DNA of 64,000 bases. Origin: Streptomyces ruber (lineage in GTDB: Bacteria; Actinomycetota; Actinomycetes; Streptomycetales; Streptomycetaceae). The notes under the pieces are model-generated. The model did no database searches and was not told where the DNA came from. It saw only the letters and a list, made by a program, of their open reading frames with translations. The stretch lies in the NCBI RefSeq assembly GCF_014648075.1, contig NZ_BMQK01000002.1:124001-188000 (forward strand). Direction: 5' to 3'. The translations under genes were made by a program, and so were the position numbers. Each line of letters opens with the position of its first letter. The first letter of the stretch is position 1. Of the stretch, positions 8,837 to 17,353 are shown piece by piece.

Positions 8837-9087
8837 TGGATCTCCAAGGAAGCAAGGGAGGAAAAGGAAGGGCAGTAGGGGAAGAGGAGCGGAGGAAAAG
8901 GTTCAGTCATGCGCAAGGAAAGTTTTTGTCATATAGACACGCCCGTGCGGCGTGCGCCGGAATCAGCGGCCGCTCGCGTACCCCGATTCACCCGGTAAGC
9001 AGACGTACGCACCCCCGTCGCCGGGGCGACGAGCCGGGTGCGGGGGAGGCTGGGCGCCCCGCGTCCTGACGGCTTACGATCCCTTGC
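8837..9087. promoter_or_regulatory. divergent control region between the small membrane protein and the KimA-type permease
   Basis: The first about 65 bases (8842-8905) are almost pure purine on the plus strand (runs such as gggaggaaaaggaaggg), giving a pyrimidine-rich leader to the minus-strand small gene. An AT-rich patch at 8925-8940 (gtttttgtcatatagac) is the likely minus-strand promoter area. On the plus strand TACGAT (9075-9080) lies seven bases before GTG 9088, as expected for a leaderless permease mRNA. No c-di-AMP (ydaO-type) riboswitch could be recognised. Confidence 0.45.
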
Positions 9088-11136
9088 GTGTCCAAACTGA
9101 CCGACGTGCCCAAACGAATCCTCATCGGGCGCGCACTGCGCAGTGACCGGCTCGGGGAAACGCTCCTGCCGAAGCGCATCGCTCTTCCTGTCTTCGCCTC
9201 CGACCCGCTCTCCTCCGTGGCCTACGCCCCGGGGGAGGTGCTGCTGGTCCTGTCCATCGCGGGTGTGTCCGCGTACCACTTCAGCCCGTGGATCGCCCTT
9301 GCGGTCGTGGTGCTGATGTTCACCGTGGTGGCCTCCTACCGGCAGAACGTGCACGCCTACCCGAGCGGCGGCGGCGACTACGAGGTGGCGAACACCAACC
9401 TCGGCCCGAGGGCCGGCCTCACCGTGGCGAGCGCCCTGCTCGTCGACTACGTGCTGACCGTCGCCGTCTCCATCTCCTCCGGCGTGGAGAACCTCGGCTC
9501 GGCCGTCCCCTTCGTCGTCGAGCACAAGGTGCTCTGCGCCATCGGCATCATCGTGCTGCTGACGCTGATGAACCTGCGCGGGGTGCGGGAGTCCGGGAAG
9601 CTCTTCGCCATCCCGACGTACGTGTTCGTCGCCGGTGTCTTCATCATGATCGTCTGGGGTGCCTTCCGCGGTCTCGTCCTCGGCGACACCATGAGCGCCC
9701 CCACCGCCGACCTGGAGATCGCGCCCGAGCACCAGGGGCTCGCCGGCTTCGCCATGGTCTTCCTGCTGCTGCGGGCCTTCTCCTCCGGCTGCGCCGCGCT
9801 CACCGGTGTCGAGGCGATCTCCAACGGCGTGCCCGCCTTCCGCAAGCCGAAGTCCCGCAACGCGGCGACCACGCTGGCGATGATGGGCCTGCTCGCCGTC
9901 ACCATGTTCTGCGGCATCATCGGCCTGGCCCTGGCGACCGGCGTCCGCATGGCCGAGACCCCCGCCCACGACCTGCTCCGCGACGGTGTCCCGGTCGGCG
10001 ACGGCTACGTCCAGAACCCGGTGATCACCCAGGTGGCCGCGGCCGTCTTCGGCGACGGCACGTTCTTCTTCGTGCTCCTGGCCGCCGCCACCGCGCTCGT
10101 GCTGTTCCTCGCGGCCAACACCGCGTACAACGGCTTCCCGCTGCTCGGCTCGATCCTCGCCCAGGACCGCTACCTGCCGCGCCAGCTGCACACCCGCGGC
10201 GACCGGCTCGCCTTCTCCAACGGCATCGTGCTGCTCGCGGGCGCCGCCGCGCTGCTGGTGTGGATCTACGGCGCCGACTCCACGCGGCTCATCCAGCTCT
10301 ACATCGTGGGCGTCTTCGTCTCCTTCACCCTCAGCCAGATCGGCATGGTGCGGCACTGGAACCGCCACCTGGCAGGCGAGAAGGACCCGGCCAGGCGCCG
10401 CCACATGGTCCGCTCCCGCGCCATCAACGCCTTCGGCGCCTTCTTCACGGGGCTCGTCCTGGTGGTCGTCCTCGTCACCAAGTTCTCGCACGGCGCGTGG
10501 GTCGCCCTGCTCGGCATGGTGATCTTCTACGCGACGATGTCGGTGATCCGCCGGCACTACGACCGGGTGGCCGACGAGATCGCCGCGCCGGACGAGCCGC
10601 AGGACGACGTCGTACGGCCCTCGCGCGTGCACTCGGTGGTCCTGGTCTCCAAGGTCCACCGCCCCACCCTCCGCGCCCTGTCCTACGCCAAGGTGATGCG
10701 CTCGCACACCCTGGAGGCGCTCAGCGTCAACGTCGACGCCGCCGAGACCAAGGCGCTCCGGGACGAGTGGGTCCGGCGCGGCATCGACGTCCCCCTGAAG
10801 GTCCTCGACTCGCCGTACCGGGAGATCACCCGGCCCGTCATCGAGTACGTCAAGAGCCTGCGCCGCGAGTCGCCGCGGGACGTGGTCTCCGTGGTCATCC
10901 CCGAGTACGTGGTCGGCCACTGGTACGAGCACCTGCTGCACAACCAGAGCGCGCTGCGCCTCAAGAGCCGGCTGCTGTTCACCCCGGGGGTGATGGTCAC
11001 CTCGGTGCCGTACCAGCTGGAGTCCTCGGAGGTGGCGAAGCGGCGGGCGCGCAGCCGCCAGGACTGGCACGCGCCGGGCACGGTGCGGCGCGGCCCGGCT
11101 CCCCAGCGGGACAAGGAGTCCTCGCCGACGTCGTAG
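9088..11136 (+). CDS. APC-family permease, KimA-like potassium transporter
   Basis: Integral membrane protein of 682 residues with about 12 transmembrane helices in residues 30-480 and a roughly 190-residue cytosolic C-terminal domain. The N-terminus (LLPKRIALPVFASDPLSSVAYAPGE) carries the APC helix-1 signature SSVAYAPGE, and PSGGGDYEVAN follows in helix 3. Architecture and length match the KimA (YdaO) K+/H+ symporter group, whose cytosolic domain is gated by c-di-AMP; that assignment is family knowledge plus the TrkA/kdpDE neighbourhood. GTG 9088 has no ribosome site but a -10-like TACGAT seven bases upstream, so the mRNA is probably leaderless. Confidence 0.82.
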   Translation: MSKLTDVPKRILIGRALRSDRLGETLLPKRIALPVFASDPLSSVAYAPGEVLLVLSIAGVSAYHFSPWIALAVVVLMFTVVASYRQNVHAYPSGGGDYEVANTNLGPRAGLTVASALLVDYVLTVAVSISSGVENLGSAVPFVVEHKVLCAIGIIVLLTLMNLRGVRESGKLFAIPTYVFVAGVFIMIVWGAFRGLVLGDTMSAPTADLEIAPEHQGLAGFAMVFLLLRAFSSGCAALTGVEAISNGVPAFRKPKSRNAATTLAMMGLLAVTMFCGIIGLALATGVRMAETPAHDLLRDGVPVGDGYVQNPVITQVAAAVFGDGTFFFVLLAAATALVLFLAANTAYNGFPLLGSILAQDRYLPRQLHTRGDRLAFSNGIVLLAGAAALLVWIYGADSTRLIQLYIVGVFVSFTLSQIGMVRHWNRHLAGEKDPARRRHMVRSRAINAFGAFFTGLVLVVVLVTKFSHGAWVALLGMVIFYATMSVIRRHYDRVADEIAAPDEPQDDVVRPSRVHSVVLVSKVHRPTLRALSYAKVMRSHTLEALSVNVDAAETKALRDEWVRRGIDVPLKVLDSPYREITRPVIEYVKSLRRESPRDVVSVVIPEYVVGHWYEHLLHNQSALRLKSRLLFTPGVMVTSVPYQLESSEVAKRRARSRQDWHAPGTVRRGPAPQRDKESSPTS

Positions 11137-11204
11137 ACTGGTCGGCTGTTGTTCTCATCGGTTCCGCAGGTTCCCCCCTCTCGCAGCTCTGGAGTCACCC
11201 CGCC

Positions 11205-12533
11205 ATGCAGGCAGAACAGAAGAAGTCGCTGGTGGGCCAGGAGTACGAGGTGGAGATCGGCCCCGTCGCCCACGGCGGCCACTGCATCGCCCGCACCGAC
11301 TCCGGCCAGGTCCTCTTCGTCCGGCACACGCTGCCCGGCGAGCGGGTCGTCGCCCGGGTGACGGAGGGCGAGGAGGGCGCGCGCTTCCTGCGGGCCGACG
11401 CCGTCGAGATCCTGGACCCCTCCAAGGACCGCATCGAGGCCCCCTGCCCCTTCGCCGGTCCGGGCCGCTGCGGCGGCTGCGACTGGCAGCACGCCAAGCC
11501 GGGCGCCCAGCGCCGCCTCAAGGGCGAGGTCGTCGCCGAGCAGCTCCAGCGCCTCGCGGGCCTCACGCCCGAGGAGGCCGGCTGGGACGGCACGGTGATG
11601 CCGGCCGAGGGCGACAAGGTCCCGGCGGGCCAGGTGCCGTCATGGCGCACGCGCGTGAGTTACGCGGTCACCCCAGACGGCCACGCGGGCCTGCGCCGCC
11701 ACCGCTCCCACGGGGTGGAGCCGATCGACCACTGCCTGATCGCCGCCGAGGGCGTCAGCGAGCTGGGCATCGAGCAGCGCGACTGGACGGGCATGGAGTC
11801 GGTCGAGGCGATCGCGGCGACGGGTTCGCAGGACCGCCAGGTGATCCTCACCCCGAAGCCGGGCGCGCGCCTGCCGATCGTGGAGCTGGACCGTCCGGTC
11901 TCGGTGATGCGCGTCGGCGAGAAGGACGGCGGCGTGCACCGCGTCCACGGCCGCCCCTTCGTACGCGAACGCGCGGACGACCGCACCTACCGCGTCGGCT
12001 CCGGCGGCTTCTGGCAGGTCCATCCGAAGGCGGCGGACACCCTGGTCAAGGCGGTCATGCAGGGCCTGCTGCCGCGCAAGGGCGACACGGCCCTGGATCT
12101 GTACTGCGGCGTGGGCCTCTTCGCCGGTGCCCTCGCCGACCGCGTCGGCGAGAAGGGCGCCGTCCTCGGCATCGAGTCCGGCAAGCGCGCGGTGGAGGAC
12201 GCCCGGCACAACCTGGCCGGGTTCGACCGGGTGCGGGTGGAGCAGGGCAAGGTGGAGGCCGTACTGCCGCGCACGGGGATCACCGAGGCGGATCTGATCG
12301 TGCTGGACCCGCCGCGCTCCGGTGCGGGGAGGAAGACGGTCGAGCACCTGTCGTCGCTGGGGGCGCGGAGGATCGCGTACGTGGCGTGCGATCCGGCGGC
12401 GCTGGCGCGGGACCTGGGGTACTTCCGGGACGGGGGGTACCGGGTGCGGATGCTGCGGGTGTTCGATCTGTTTCCGATGACGCATCATGTGGAGTGCGTG
12501 GCGATTCTGGAGCCTGCTGCAAAGGGGCTCTGA
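11205..12533 (+). CDS. TRAM-domain class I SAM-dependent RNA (uracil-5-)methyltransferase, RumA/TrmA family
   Basis: Methylates C5 of a uridine in rRNA or tRNA. At 442 residues: N-terminal TRAM domain (about 8-70); iron-sulfur ligands Cys81, Cys89 and Cys92 (CPFAGPGRCGGC) with Cys177 (DHC) as probable fourth; SAM site DLYCGVGLFAGALA; DPPRSG; nucleophile Cys395 (VACDPAALARDLGYF); and terminal FPMTHHVECVAILEP. ATG 11205 has GGAG upstream. From about 12,290 on, synonymous codons become less biased, and the last 68 bp recur in diverged form at 26,518-26,585. The gene therefore looks like the integration site of the following segment, with its 3' end restored or replaced. Confidence 0.9.
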   Translation: MQAEQKKSLVGQEYEVEIGPVAHGGHCIARTDSGQVLFVRHTLPGERVVARVTEGEEGARFLRADAVEILDPSKDRIEAPCPFAGPGRCGGCDWQHAKPGAQRRLKGEVVAEQLQRLAGLTPEEAGWDGTVMPAEGDKVPAGQVPSWRTRVSYAVTPDGHAGLRRHRSHGVEPIDHCLIAAEGVSELGIEQRDWTGMESVEAIAATGSQDRQVILTPKPGARLPIVELDRPVSVMRVGEKDGGVHRVHGRPFVRERADDRTYRVGSGGFWQVHPKAADTLVKAVMQGLLPRKGDTALDLYCGVGLFAGALADRVGEKGAVLGIESGKRAVEDARHNLAGFDRVRVEQGKVEAVLPRTGITEADLIVLDPPRSGAGRKTVEHLSSLGARRIAYVACDPAALARDLGYFRDGGYRVRMLRVFDLFPMTHHVECVAILEPAAKGL

Positions 12534-12536
12534 CCT
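12469..12536 (+). repeat. left direct repeat: 3' end of the methyltransferase gene (att-like)
   Basis: This 68-bp stretch, from TGTTTCCGATGACGCATCA to the base after the stop codon, matches 26,518-26,585 at 59 of 68 positions by eye. It is the functional 3' end of the methyltransferase gene and the presumed left attachment site of the accessory segment. Its codons (cat, att, cct, gct, gca) are less G/C-ending than those in the right copy. Confidence 0.8.
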
Positions 12537-12900
12537 CGGGCTTTCTTGGGTATTCCAGATGTGGTCGGTGGTGCTCGACCTGTTTCCCGAAGTGCACGAT
12601 GTGGAGACTCACCGCAACCTCCTCGGCCGCCGCCGACCTGGTGTTCTATCCGTCATGCGAAGGCAGCTGATCCGGCTCGGACGGCCCGGCCTCGCGTCTG
12701 TGGCACGTGGTCTTGACGCTCGATCCACGCTCGTTCTGACGGCTGGTCAGTGAGGCTGCCGCCGGACGAGCCGGACGAGCCGGACGAGCCGGATGAGCCG
12801 GACGAGCCGTGGGGGTCCGCGGGGCAGATGCACGGTCGAGGGTGTCGGCCTGCGGCGCCGCCGCGCCTGTCGGGCCCCGGCGGCCCGGTCGGCTCGCAGG
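12537..12900. other. gene-free junction DNA with 9-bp tandem repeats
   Basis: No convincing gene. From 12,762 to 12,809 the unit ccggacgag repeats about five times with one substitution. At 12,571-12,606 the frame reads VLDLFPEVHDVE, faintly resembling the methyltransferase end (VFDLFPMTHHVE), which may be a third, badly decayed copy or chance. Confidence 0.5.
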
Positions 12901-13800
12901 TCAGGTCGCCGGGACGGGCCGCAGCCGGTAGGCGTCCCCGTGCGCGACGACACGGCCGGCTGTGGGCGGGGCGAAGTGGGTGCCGAGGAGGAGGGTGTCC
13001 GTGCCGGCGATGGAAGCGAGCAATTCACCGCGGGTGGTCTCGGACCGCTGTGGGTCGATGTCCACGCAGGCGCCGATGGCGGGGTGGGCGAGTTGGACCG
13101 GGTGGTGAATGCAGTCACCGGTGATCAGCGCCGTTTCACCCTGACTGCTCAGTTCGACCGCGACATGGCCGGGGGTGTGGCCGGGGGTGGGGACCAGGCG
13201 CAGGCTCGGGGTGATCTGCGCGCCCTCGGCCGGGACGTCGACCAGGTCGAGCAGACCGGCCTGCTCGACCGGGATCACCGAGTCGCGGAACATCTGGCGG
13301 CGCGCCTCCTCCATGTCGTACGCGGCCCAGAACTCCCTTTCGGCGCGTGCGGTGAGGTAGCGCGCCTCGGGGAACGTGGGGACCCACTCGCCGTCCGCCT
13401 TCCGGGTGTTCCAGCCGACGTGGTCGGCGTGCAGGTGGGTGAGGACCACCAGGTCCACGGAGTCGGGCGGGAAGCCGGCGGCGGTCAGGCGCTCGGGGAA
13501 GTCGGTGCGCAGGTTGTGCCAGGCCGGGTTGGCCCGTTCCTTGCCGTTGCCGATGCCGGTGTCGATGAGTACGCGTAGCCCGTCCACGGCGAACGCGAAA
13601 CTGTGGCTGTCGATGTGGAGGATGCCGTCCTCGCTGGCGAAGTGGGGGCGTAGCCAGTCCTGGCCGGCTACTACCCGAGGAGTGGCGTCGGGCAGCAGCC
13701 AGCGTCCGGTCGTGGGCGGCAGCAGTATTTCGTCGATGCGGTGGACGGTGATGTCGCCCACGGCCCAGGAGGGGACGGGGGTGTCCGAAGGAGCCTGCAT
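12901..13800 (-). CDS. MBL-fold metallo-hydrolase
   Basis: A 299-residue soluble enzyme of the metallo-beta-lactamase fold with a complete dinuclear zinc site: THLHADHVGW (HxHxDH), PTPGHTPGH (third His), TGDCIHH (bridging Asp) and GTHFAPP (last His). Length and layout fit the lactonase/glyoxalase-like subgroup with an insertion after the HxHxDH motif; the substrate cannot be told from sequence. It follows the MFS transporter gene on the minus strand by 38 bases and probably shares its transcript, suggesting that the pair transports and hydrolyses a related small molecule. Confidence 0.88.
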   Translation of the reverse strand: MQAPSDTPVPSWAVGDITVHRIDEILLPPTTGRWLLPDATPRVVAGQDWLRPHFASEDGILHIDSHSFAFAVDGLRVLIDTGIGNGKERANPAWHNLRTDFPERLTAAGFPPDSVDLVVLTHLHADHVGWNTRKADGEWVPTFPEARYLTARAEREFWAAYDMEEARRQMFRDSVIPVEQAGLLDLVDVPAEGAQITPSLRLVPTPGHTPGHVAVELSSQGETALITGDCIHHPVQLAHPAIGACVDIDPQRSETTRGELLASIAGTDTLLLGTHFAPPTAGRVVAHGDAYRLRPVPAT

Positions 13801-13818
13801 GATCTGTCGTTTCCTTTG

Positions 13819-13842
13819 CTCTTCAGCTCTTCAGCTCTTCAG
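13819..13842. repeat. three tandem 8-bp repeats (ctcttcag)
   Basis: ctcttcag occurs three times in direct succession between the MBL gene start and the MFS stop codon; the last unit contains the MFS stop. It is probably a slippage product with no obvious role. Confidence 0.8.
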
Positions 13843-15110
13843 CGGAGCGGTCGGTTGCGCGGCCTGCTGTAGGGCCTTGTTCGGGTTCGTGACACGGCGA
13901 GCGCTGTGAGGGCCGCTGCTGCGAGTAGTGCGGCGATGATGGCGTAGGCGTGCGAGGTGGTCCTGAGCCCGTAGTACTGGGTGGCGACCCCCGCGGCGAT
14001 GGTGGGCAGGCTCATGGAGAGGTAGCTCAGAACGTAGTAGGCGGCCAGCGTCGCGGCGCGGTACTGCTCGTCGAGCGAGACGAGGAGCATGCGAAGTACC
14101 CCTTGGGAGACGGCGCCGAAGGCTACGCCGGCCAGGGCCGCGCCGCCGTAGACGGCCGGCAGTCCGATGCCGTGCAGACCGCTCAGGGCCAGGACCGCGG
14201 CGGGCAGGACGGAGAGGCATCCGCCGATCGCGGTGGTGAGGGGATCGGTGCGCCGCAGAACCCACATGGTGAGTGCGGCTGCGGCGCTGAGGGTGAAGAA
14301 GACCATGCCGAGGGCCGCCTGCGGGGCGTTGGGTGCCACCAGGCGCACGAGGGCCGGCCCGAGGGAGGAGTAGAAGCCGCCCAGTGCCCAGGTCGCGACG
14401 ATTGCGGTGCCGGTGGTCAGCAGGGTGCAGAGCACCGCGGGCGGTACACCGAGCTTCGGGCGCAGCGATCGGAGTGCGCCTGCCCGGCGGTCGACTGTCT
14501 CCATGGTGAAGGTGACGGCGATCGCCTGGGCGGCGAACAGCGCTGCCATCAGCGCGTGGACGGTGACCGTGGGGGCCGGGGCGAAGCGGACGAGGAGGGT
14601 GGAGACGAGAACGCCCGCGGCCATGCCGGCGACCGGGGCGATGGTGTTGGTCAGGGCGGACCGACCGGGATGCCGCGGGTTTTCCAGGTCGAGGAGAGCC
14701 GCGCCTGCGGTGCTGGTGGCCACGCCGGTGGCCACTCCTTGCAGGAGGCGGGCCGCTGTCAGAGAGCCTGCGCCGTCCGCTGAGGCGAGGAGAACCATGG
14801 CGACGGTCTGCGCGCCCAGGGCGCCTGCCAGGACGGGACGCCGTCCGAGGCGGTCGGAGAGCGCTCCGGTGGTGAGAAGGGCCGACAGCAGCGCCAGGGA
14901 GTATGCGCTGAAGACCACCGTGACGGCGAGCGCTGAAAGGCCCCACTGGTCCTGATAGAGGGGGTACAGCGGTGTCGGGGCACTGGATGCCGCCAGGAGG
15001 GCCACGAGTACGGACGCGTCCAGCGCGAAAGTGGCGGCACGGGTTTTCCCGTGGGCGCGACCGCCCCCGACAGGGCAGTGCGCGAGTGAGCCGGGCATGA
15101 CGTCGGACAT
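13839..15110 (-). CDS. MFS transporter
   Basis: A 423-residue membrane transporter with 12 predicted helices and the MFS motif A loop GALSDRLGRRPV between helices 2 and 3. ATG 15,110 (MSDVMPGSLAH) is preferred because AGGGAGGAG lies just upstream; the frame extends to 15,131. This is a drug:H+ antiporter or sugar-efflux type by layout, substrate unknown. It is the first gene of the minus-strand pair with the MBL hydrolase and is divergent from the AtzG-like/amidase pair. The shared intergenic region carries palindromes like one found at the TetR gene, so TetR control is likely (inference). Confidence 0.88.
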   Translation of the reverse strand: MSDVMPGSLAHCPVGGGRAHGKTRAATFALDASVLVALLAASSAPTPLYPLYQDQWGLSALAVTVVFSAYSLALLSALLTTGALSDRLGRRPVLAGALGAQTVAMVLLASADGAGSLTAARLLQGVATGVATSTAGAALLDLENPRHPGRSALTNTIAPVAGMAAGVLVSTLLVRFAPAPTVTVHALMAALFAAQAIAVTFTMETVDRRAGALRSLRPKLGVPPAVLCTLLTTGTAIVATWALGGFYSSLGPALVRLVAPNAPQAALGMVFFTLSAAAALTMWVLRRTDPLTTAIGGCLSVLPAAVLALSGLHGIGLPAVYGGAALAGVAFGAVSQGVLRMLLVSLDEQYRAATLAAYYVLSYLSMSLPTIAAGVATQYYGLRTTSHAYAIIAALLAAAALTALAVSRTRTRPYSRPRNRPLR

Positions 15111-15137
15111 GGAACTCCTCCCTAAAAGCAACGCGTT

Positions 15138-15149
15138 TGCCTTAAGGCA
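15138..15149. promoter_or_regulatory. perfect palindrome TGCCTTAAGGCA, candidate TetR operator
   Basis: A perfect 12-bp palindrome lies in the divergent intergenic region between the MFS gene and the AtzG-like/amidase pair. A similar sequence, TGCTTTAAGCTG, lies at 17,959-17,970 directly over the presumed promoter of the TetR gene, which suggests that both bind the same regulator. Confidence 0.45.
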
Positions 15150-15166
15150 CGATAGGGCTTACGGTC

Positions 15167-15189
15167 AAGCTAAAGCAAATCATTAGCTT
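15167..15189. promoter_or_regulatory. inverted repeat AAGCTAA-N9-TTAGCTT
   Basis: Two 7-bp arms (15,167-15,173 and 15,183-15,189) separated by nine bases lie upstream of the AtzG-like gene, in an unusually AT-rich stretch. It is a second candidate regulator-binding site in the divergent promoter region. Confidence 0.4.
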
Positions 15190-15235
15190 TTGGCGTGGGG
15201 TGCCTCGTCGCTCCAAGCCCGACCAGGGAGAATCC

Positions 15236-15445
15236 ATGTCCTCCGCCGAACTCACACCGCCCGAGGCCGCCCGCTGGGCCGCCCGTGCCGGGCTTTCGCT
15301 GCCCGATGACCGCCACTCCGTGGTCGCGGCCACCGCCAGCCACATCCACTCCGTCGTCGCGGTCCTGCGTGAGCTGGACTTCGGTGACACCCCGCCCGCC
15401 GGTGCCTTCCGTGCGGAACAGGAGAAGCGCGATGCAGCCGTATGA
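15236..15445 (+). CDS. AtzG-like/DUF4089-type small subunit of an amidase
   Basis: A 69-residue helical protein. It resembles AtzG-like proteins, which are GatC-related partners that stabilise AtzE-type amidases (family knowledge). The pattern ARWAARAGLSLPDDR, then a central helix HIHSVVAVLRELDFG and a final GAFRAEQEKRD, fits that family. ATG 15,236 has AGGGAG seven bases upstream. Its stop lies inside the amidase gene (14-bp overlap), so the two subunits are translationally coupled, as expected for a fixed complex. Confidence 0.75.
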   Translation: MSSAELTPPEAARWAARAGLSLPDDRHSVVAATASHIHSVVAVLRELDFGDTPPAGAFRAEQEKRDAAV

Positions 15446-16823
15446 GTTGTCCCTCGCCGCCGCCGCACAGGAGATCCGGGAGCGACGGCTGTCCCCCGTC
15501 GAGCTGGTCGACTCGGTCCTCAACCGCATCGAGCAGGTGGAGCCGCACGTTGCGGCCTACGTCGCGGTTTCCGCTGATCAGGCCCGCCGGACCGCCCGTG
15601 AGGCCGAGCGCGAAGCCGCACAGGGCTCCTACCGAGGCCCTCTGCACGGGATCCCGGTAGGACTCAAGGACGTGATCGATGTCGGCGGCGTGTCCACCAC
15701 GGCAAGCTCCAGGACCCGGGCCGGTCACCGCGCAGCCTCCGACAGCGCGGTCGCCGCGAATCTGCGGGCGGCCGGCGCGATTCTGATCGGCAAGACGCAC
15801 ACCCACGAGTTCGCCTACGGGCTGACCACCCCGCAGACCAACAACGCCTGGAATCGCGGCAGGGTCGCCGGTGGCTCCAGCGGCGGTTCCGCCGTCGCCG
15901 TGGCCTCCGGTGCGGCGACGTTCGCCCTCGGCACCGACACCGGCGGATCAATCCGGGTGCCCGCCACCCTGAACGGGGTGGTCGGACTCAAGCCGACGTA
16001 TGGACTCGTACCCCGCCACGGCGTGACGTCGCTGTCCTGGTCGCTCGACCACGTCGGCCCGATCACCCGCACCGTCGACGACACGGCCCTGGTCCTGGCC
16101 GCCATCGCCGGGCACGACCCCCGCGACCCCGCCTCGGTGGCCGTCCCCGGCGTCGACTACCGGCCGCGCCCCGACCCGGACCTGACGGGAGTGCGTGTCG
16201 GCGTGCCTCGCAACTACTACTTCGAACACGTCGACGCCGAAGTCGCGGCCGCCGTCCGCCGTGCCATCGCGCAGCTGGAGGCGCTCGGTGCCCGGCTCAT
16301 CGAGATCGACATACCGATGACCCGCTACATCCAGGCCACCCAATGGGGCCTGATGGTGCCGGAAGCCACCGCATACCATGAAAGAACCCTGCGTACCGTC
16401 CCCGAGTTGTACCAAGCGGATGTCCGGATCCTCCTGGAGGCCGGCGAGCTGATGGGCGCGGGCGACTACCTGCGGGCGCAGCGCGCCCGGACGCTGATGC
16501 GCGACGAATGGGCCCGCCTCCTGGCGGAAGTCGACGTGATCGCCGCCCCTGCGGTCCCGATGGCCGCGGTCCCGTCGGGCCAGGAGACCGTCACCTGGCC
16601 CGACGGCACGGTCGAGAGCGTCTCCGACGCCTACGTGCGCCTCTCCTCCCCGGCCAACATCACAGGAGTGCCCGCACTCTCCGTCCCGGTCGGCCAGGAC
16701 GCGGCAGGCATGCCCATCGGCATGCAGTTGCTCGGACGGCCCTTCGCCGAGCGGACGCTGCTGCTGGTGGGCCACGCATACGAGCGGACGCAGTCCGCCC
16801 GATCGCTCGCACCCCTCACCTGA
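15432..16823 (+). CDS. amidase signature family hydrolase (GatA/AtzE-like)
   Basis: A 463-residue amidase with the Ser-cisSer-Lys triad intact: Lys79 (GIPVGLKDVID), cis-Ser149 in GGSSGGSAV and nucleophile Ser173 in GTDTGGSIRVPA. Normal family length. The start ATG 15,432 lies within the end of the AtzG-like gene, so it is translated from the same mRNA. With a GatC/AtzG-type partner, a catabolic amide or carbamoyl substrate is more likely than Glu-tRNA amidation; GatB is absent. A strong hairpin follows its stop. The creatininase remnant downstream suggests that the locus once had a broader amide-hydrolysis role (inference). Confidence 0.88.
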   Translation: MQPYELSLAAAAQEIRERRLSPVELVDSVLNRIEQVEPHVAAYVAVSADQARRTAREAEREAAQGSYRGPLHGIPVGLKDVIDVGGVSTTASSRTRAGHRAASDSAVAANLRAAGAILIGKTHTHEFAYGLTTPQTNNAWNRGRVAGGSSGGSAVAVASGAATFALGTDTGGSIRVPATLNGVVGLKPTYGLVPRHGVTSLSWSLDHVGPITRTVDDTALVLAAIAGHDPRDPASVAVPGVDYRPRPDPDLTGVRVGVPRNYYFEHVDAEVAAAVRRAIAQLEALGARLIEIDIPMTRYIQATQWGLMVPEATAYHERTLRTVPELYQADVRILLEAGELMGAGDYLRAQRARTLMRDEWARLLAEVDVIAAPAVPMAAVPSGQETVTWPDGTVESVSDAYVRLSSPANITGVPALSVPVGQDAAGMPIGMQLLGRPFAERTLLLVGHAYERTQSARSLAPLT

Positions 16824-16875
16824 GAGCGGTGTGTGGGCCGGGCAGGAAAGTTCCGGCCCGGCCCGCACACCGCTC
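16824..16875 (+). terminator. terminator hairpin after the amidase gene
   Basis: The arm GAGCGGTGTGTGGGCCGGG begins directly after the amidase stop, and its complement CCCGGCCCGCACACCGCTC ends at 16,875, with one G-T mismatch and a 14-base loop region. It is also positioned to end minus-strand transcription through the creatininase remnant. Confidence 0.8.
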
Positions 16876-16888
16876 GGCTCCGTCGGGA

Positions 16889-17353
16889 TCAGGACCAGAT
16901 GCCCGCGACGGTGAAATCGGCGAGGACTCCGGCACAGCCGTCGAGCAGGCGCTCGCCCTTCGCCGCGGAGGCGGTGCGGGCGTCACCCGCGGTGCCGGAG
17001 CGCGTGATGATGTCGAAAGTGAGGAACGACGGACGACCGAGGGATCCTCGCGGAGGGCAGGAAGACGTCCGGGCCCACCGCCTGGGCGACACACTCGACA
17101 GAGACACGGTGCCACCGAAGGGCATGCGGTGCTCGGCCAGGCCGCACCACACCGACGGGGCGACGACCATGGGAACATCGGCGGCATCAGCGGCCTTGCG
17201 GCATGCCTCCACGGCGAGGAAGTCGTCGACACCGGTCGGCGGGTGTTCACCGTGTTGCTCGGACGAGCCCACCGGCAGCAGCACGACGGCTTCACGCTGC
17301 GCCAGTTCGTGCAGCTCTGAAGCGGTCAGACGGTTCCAGCGAATCTGGGGCAT
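16889..17353 (-). pseudogene. creatininase-family amidohydrolase remnant (core deleted)
   Basis: Reading on the minus strand from about 17,353: MPQIRWNRLTASELHELAQ, then VVLLPVGSSEQHGEHPPTGVDD and RMPFGGTVSLS are the recognisable N-terminal third of a creatininase (metal-binding Glu and His in SSEQHG; Asp in GVDD). The sequence then loses the family pattern and resumes with a typical C-terminal helix (GDARTASAAKGERLLDG). The metal-binding middle part, including the usual NGHGGN motif, is missing. It is fused in frame behind an IS5 transposase fragment and cannot make a working enzyme. Confidence 0.65.

Noticed and set aside
8837..9087. c-di-AMP (ydaO-type) riboswitch before the KimA-type permease
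   Set aside because: No recognisable conserved core, and the permease mRNA appears to start at its own start codon, leaving no leader for a riboswitch.
12571..12606. Possible third copy of the methyltransferase 3' end (reads VLDLFPEVHDVE)
   Set aside because: Only about 11 of the last 19 bases match the other copies and the similarity stops at once, so chance cannot be excluded.
12762..12809. 9-bp direct repeats considered as a CRISPR-like or iteron array
   Set aside because: Units are contiguous, have no spacers, are not near a replication gene and look like simple slippage.
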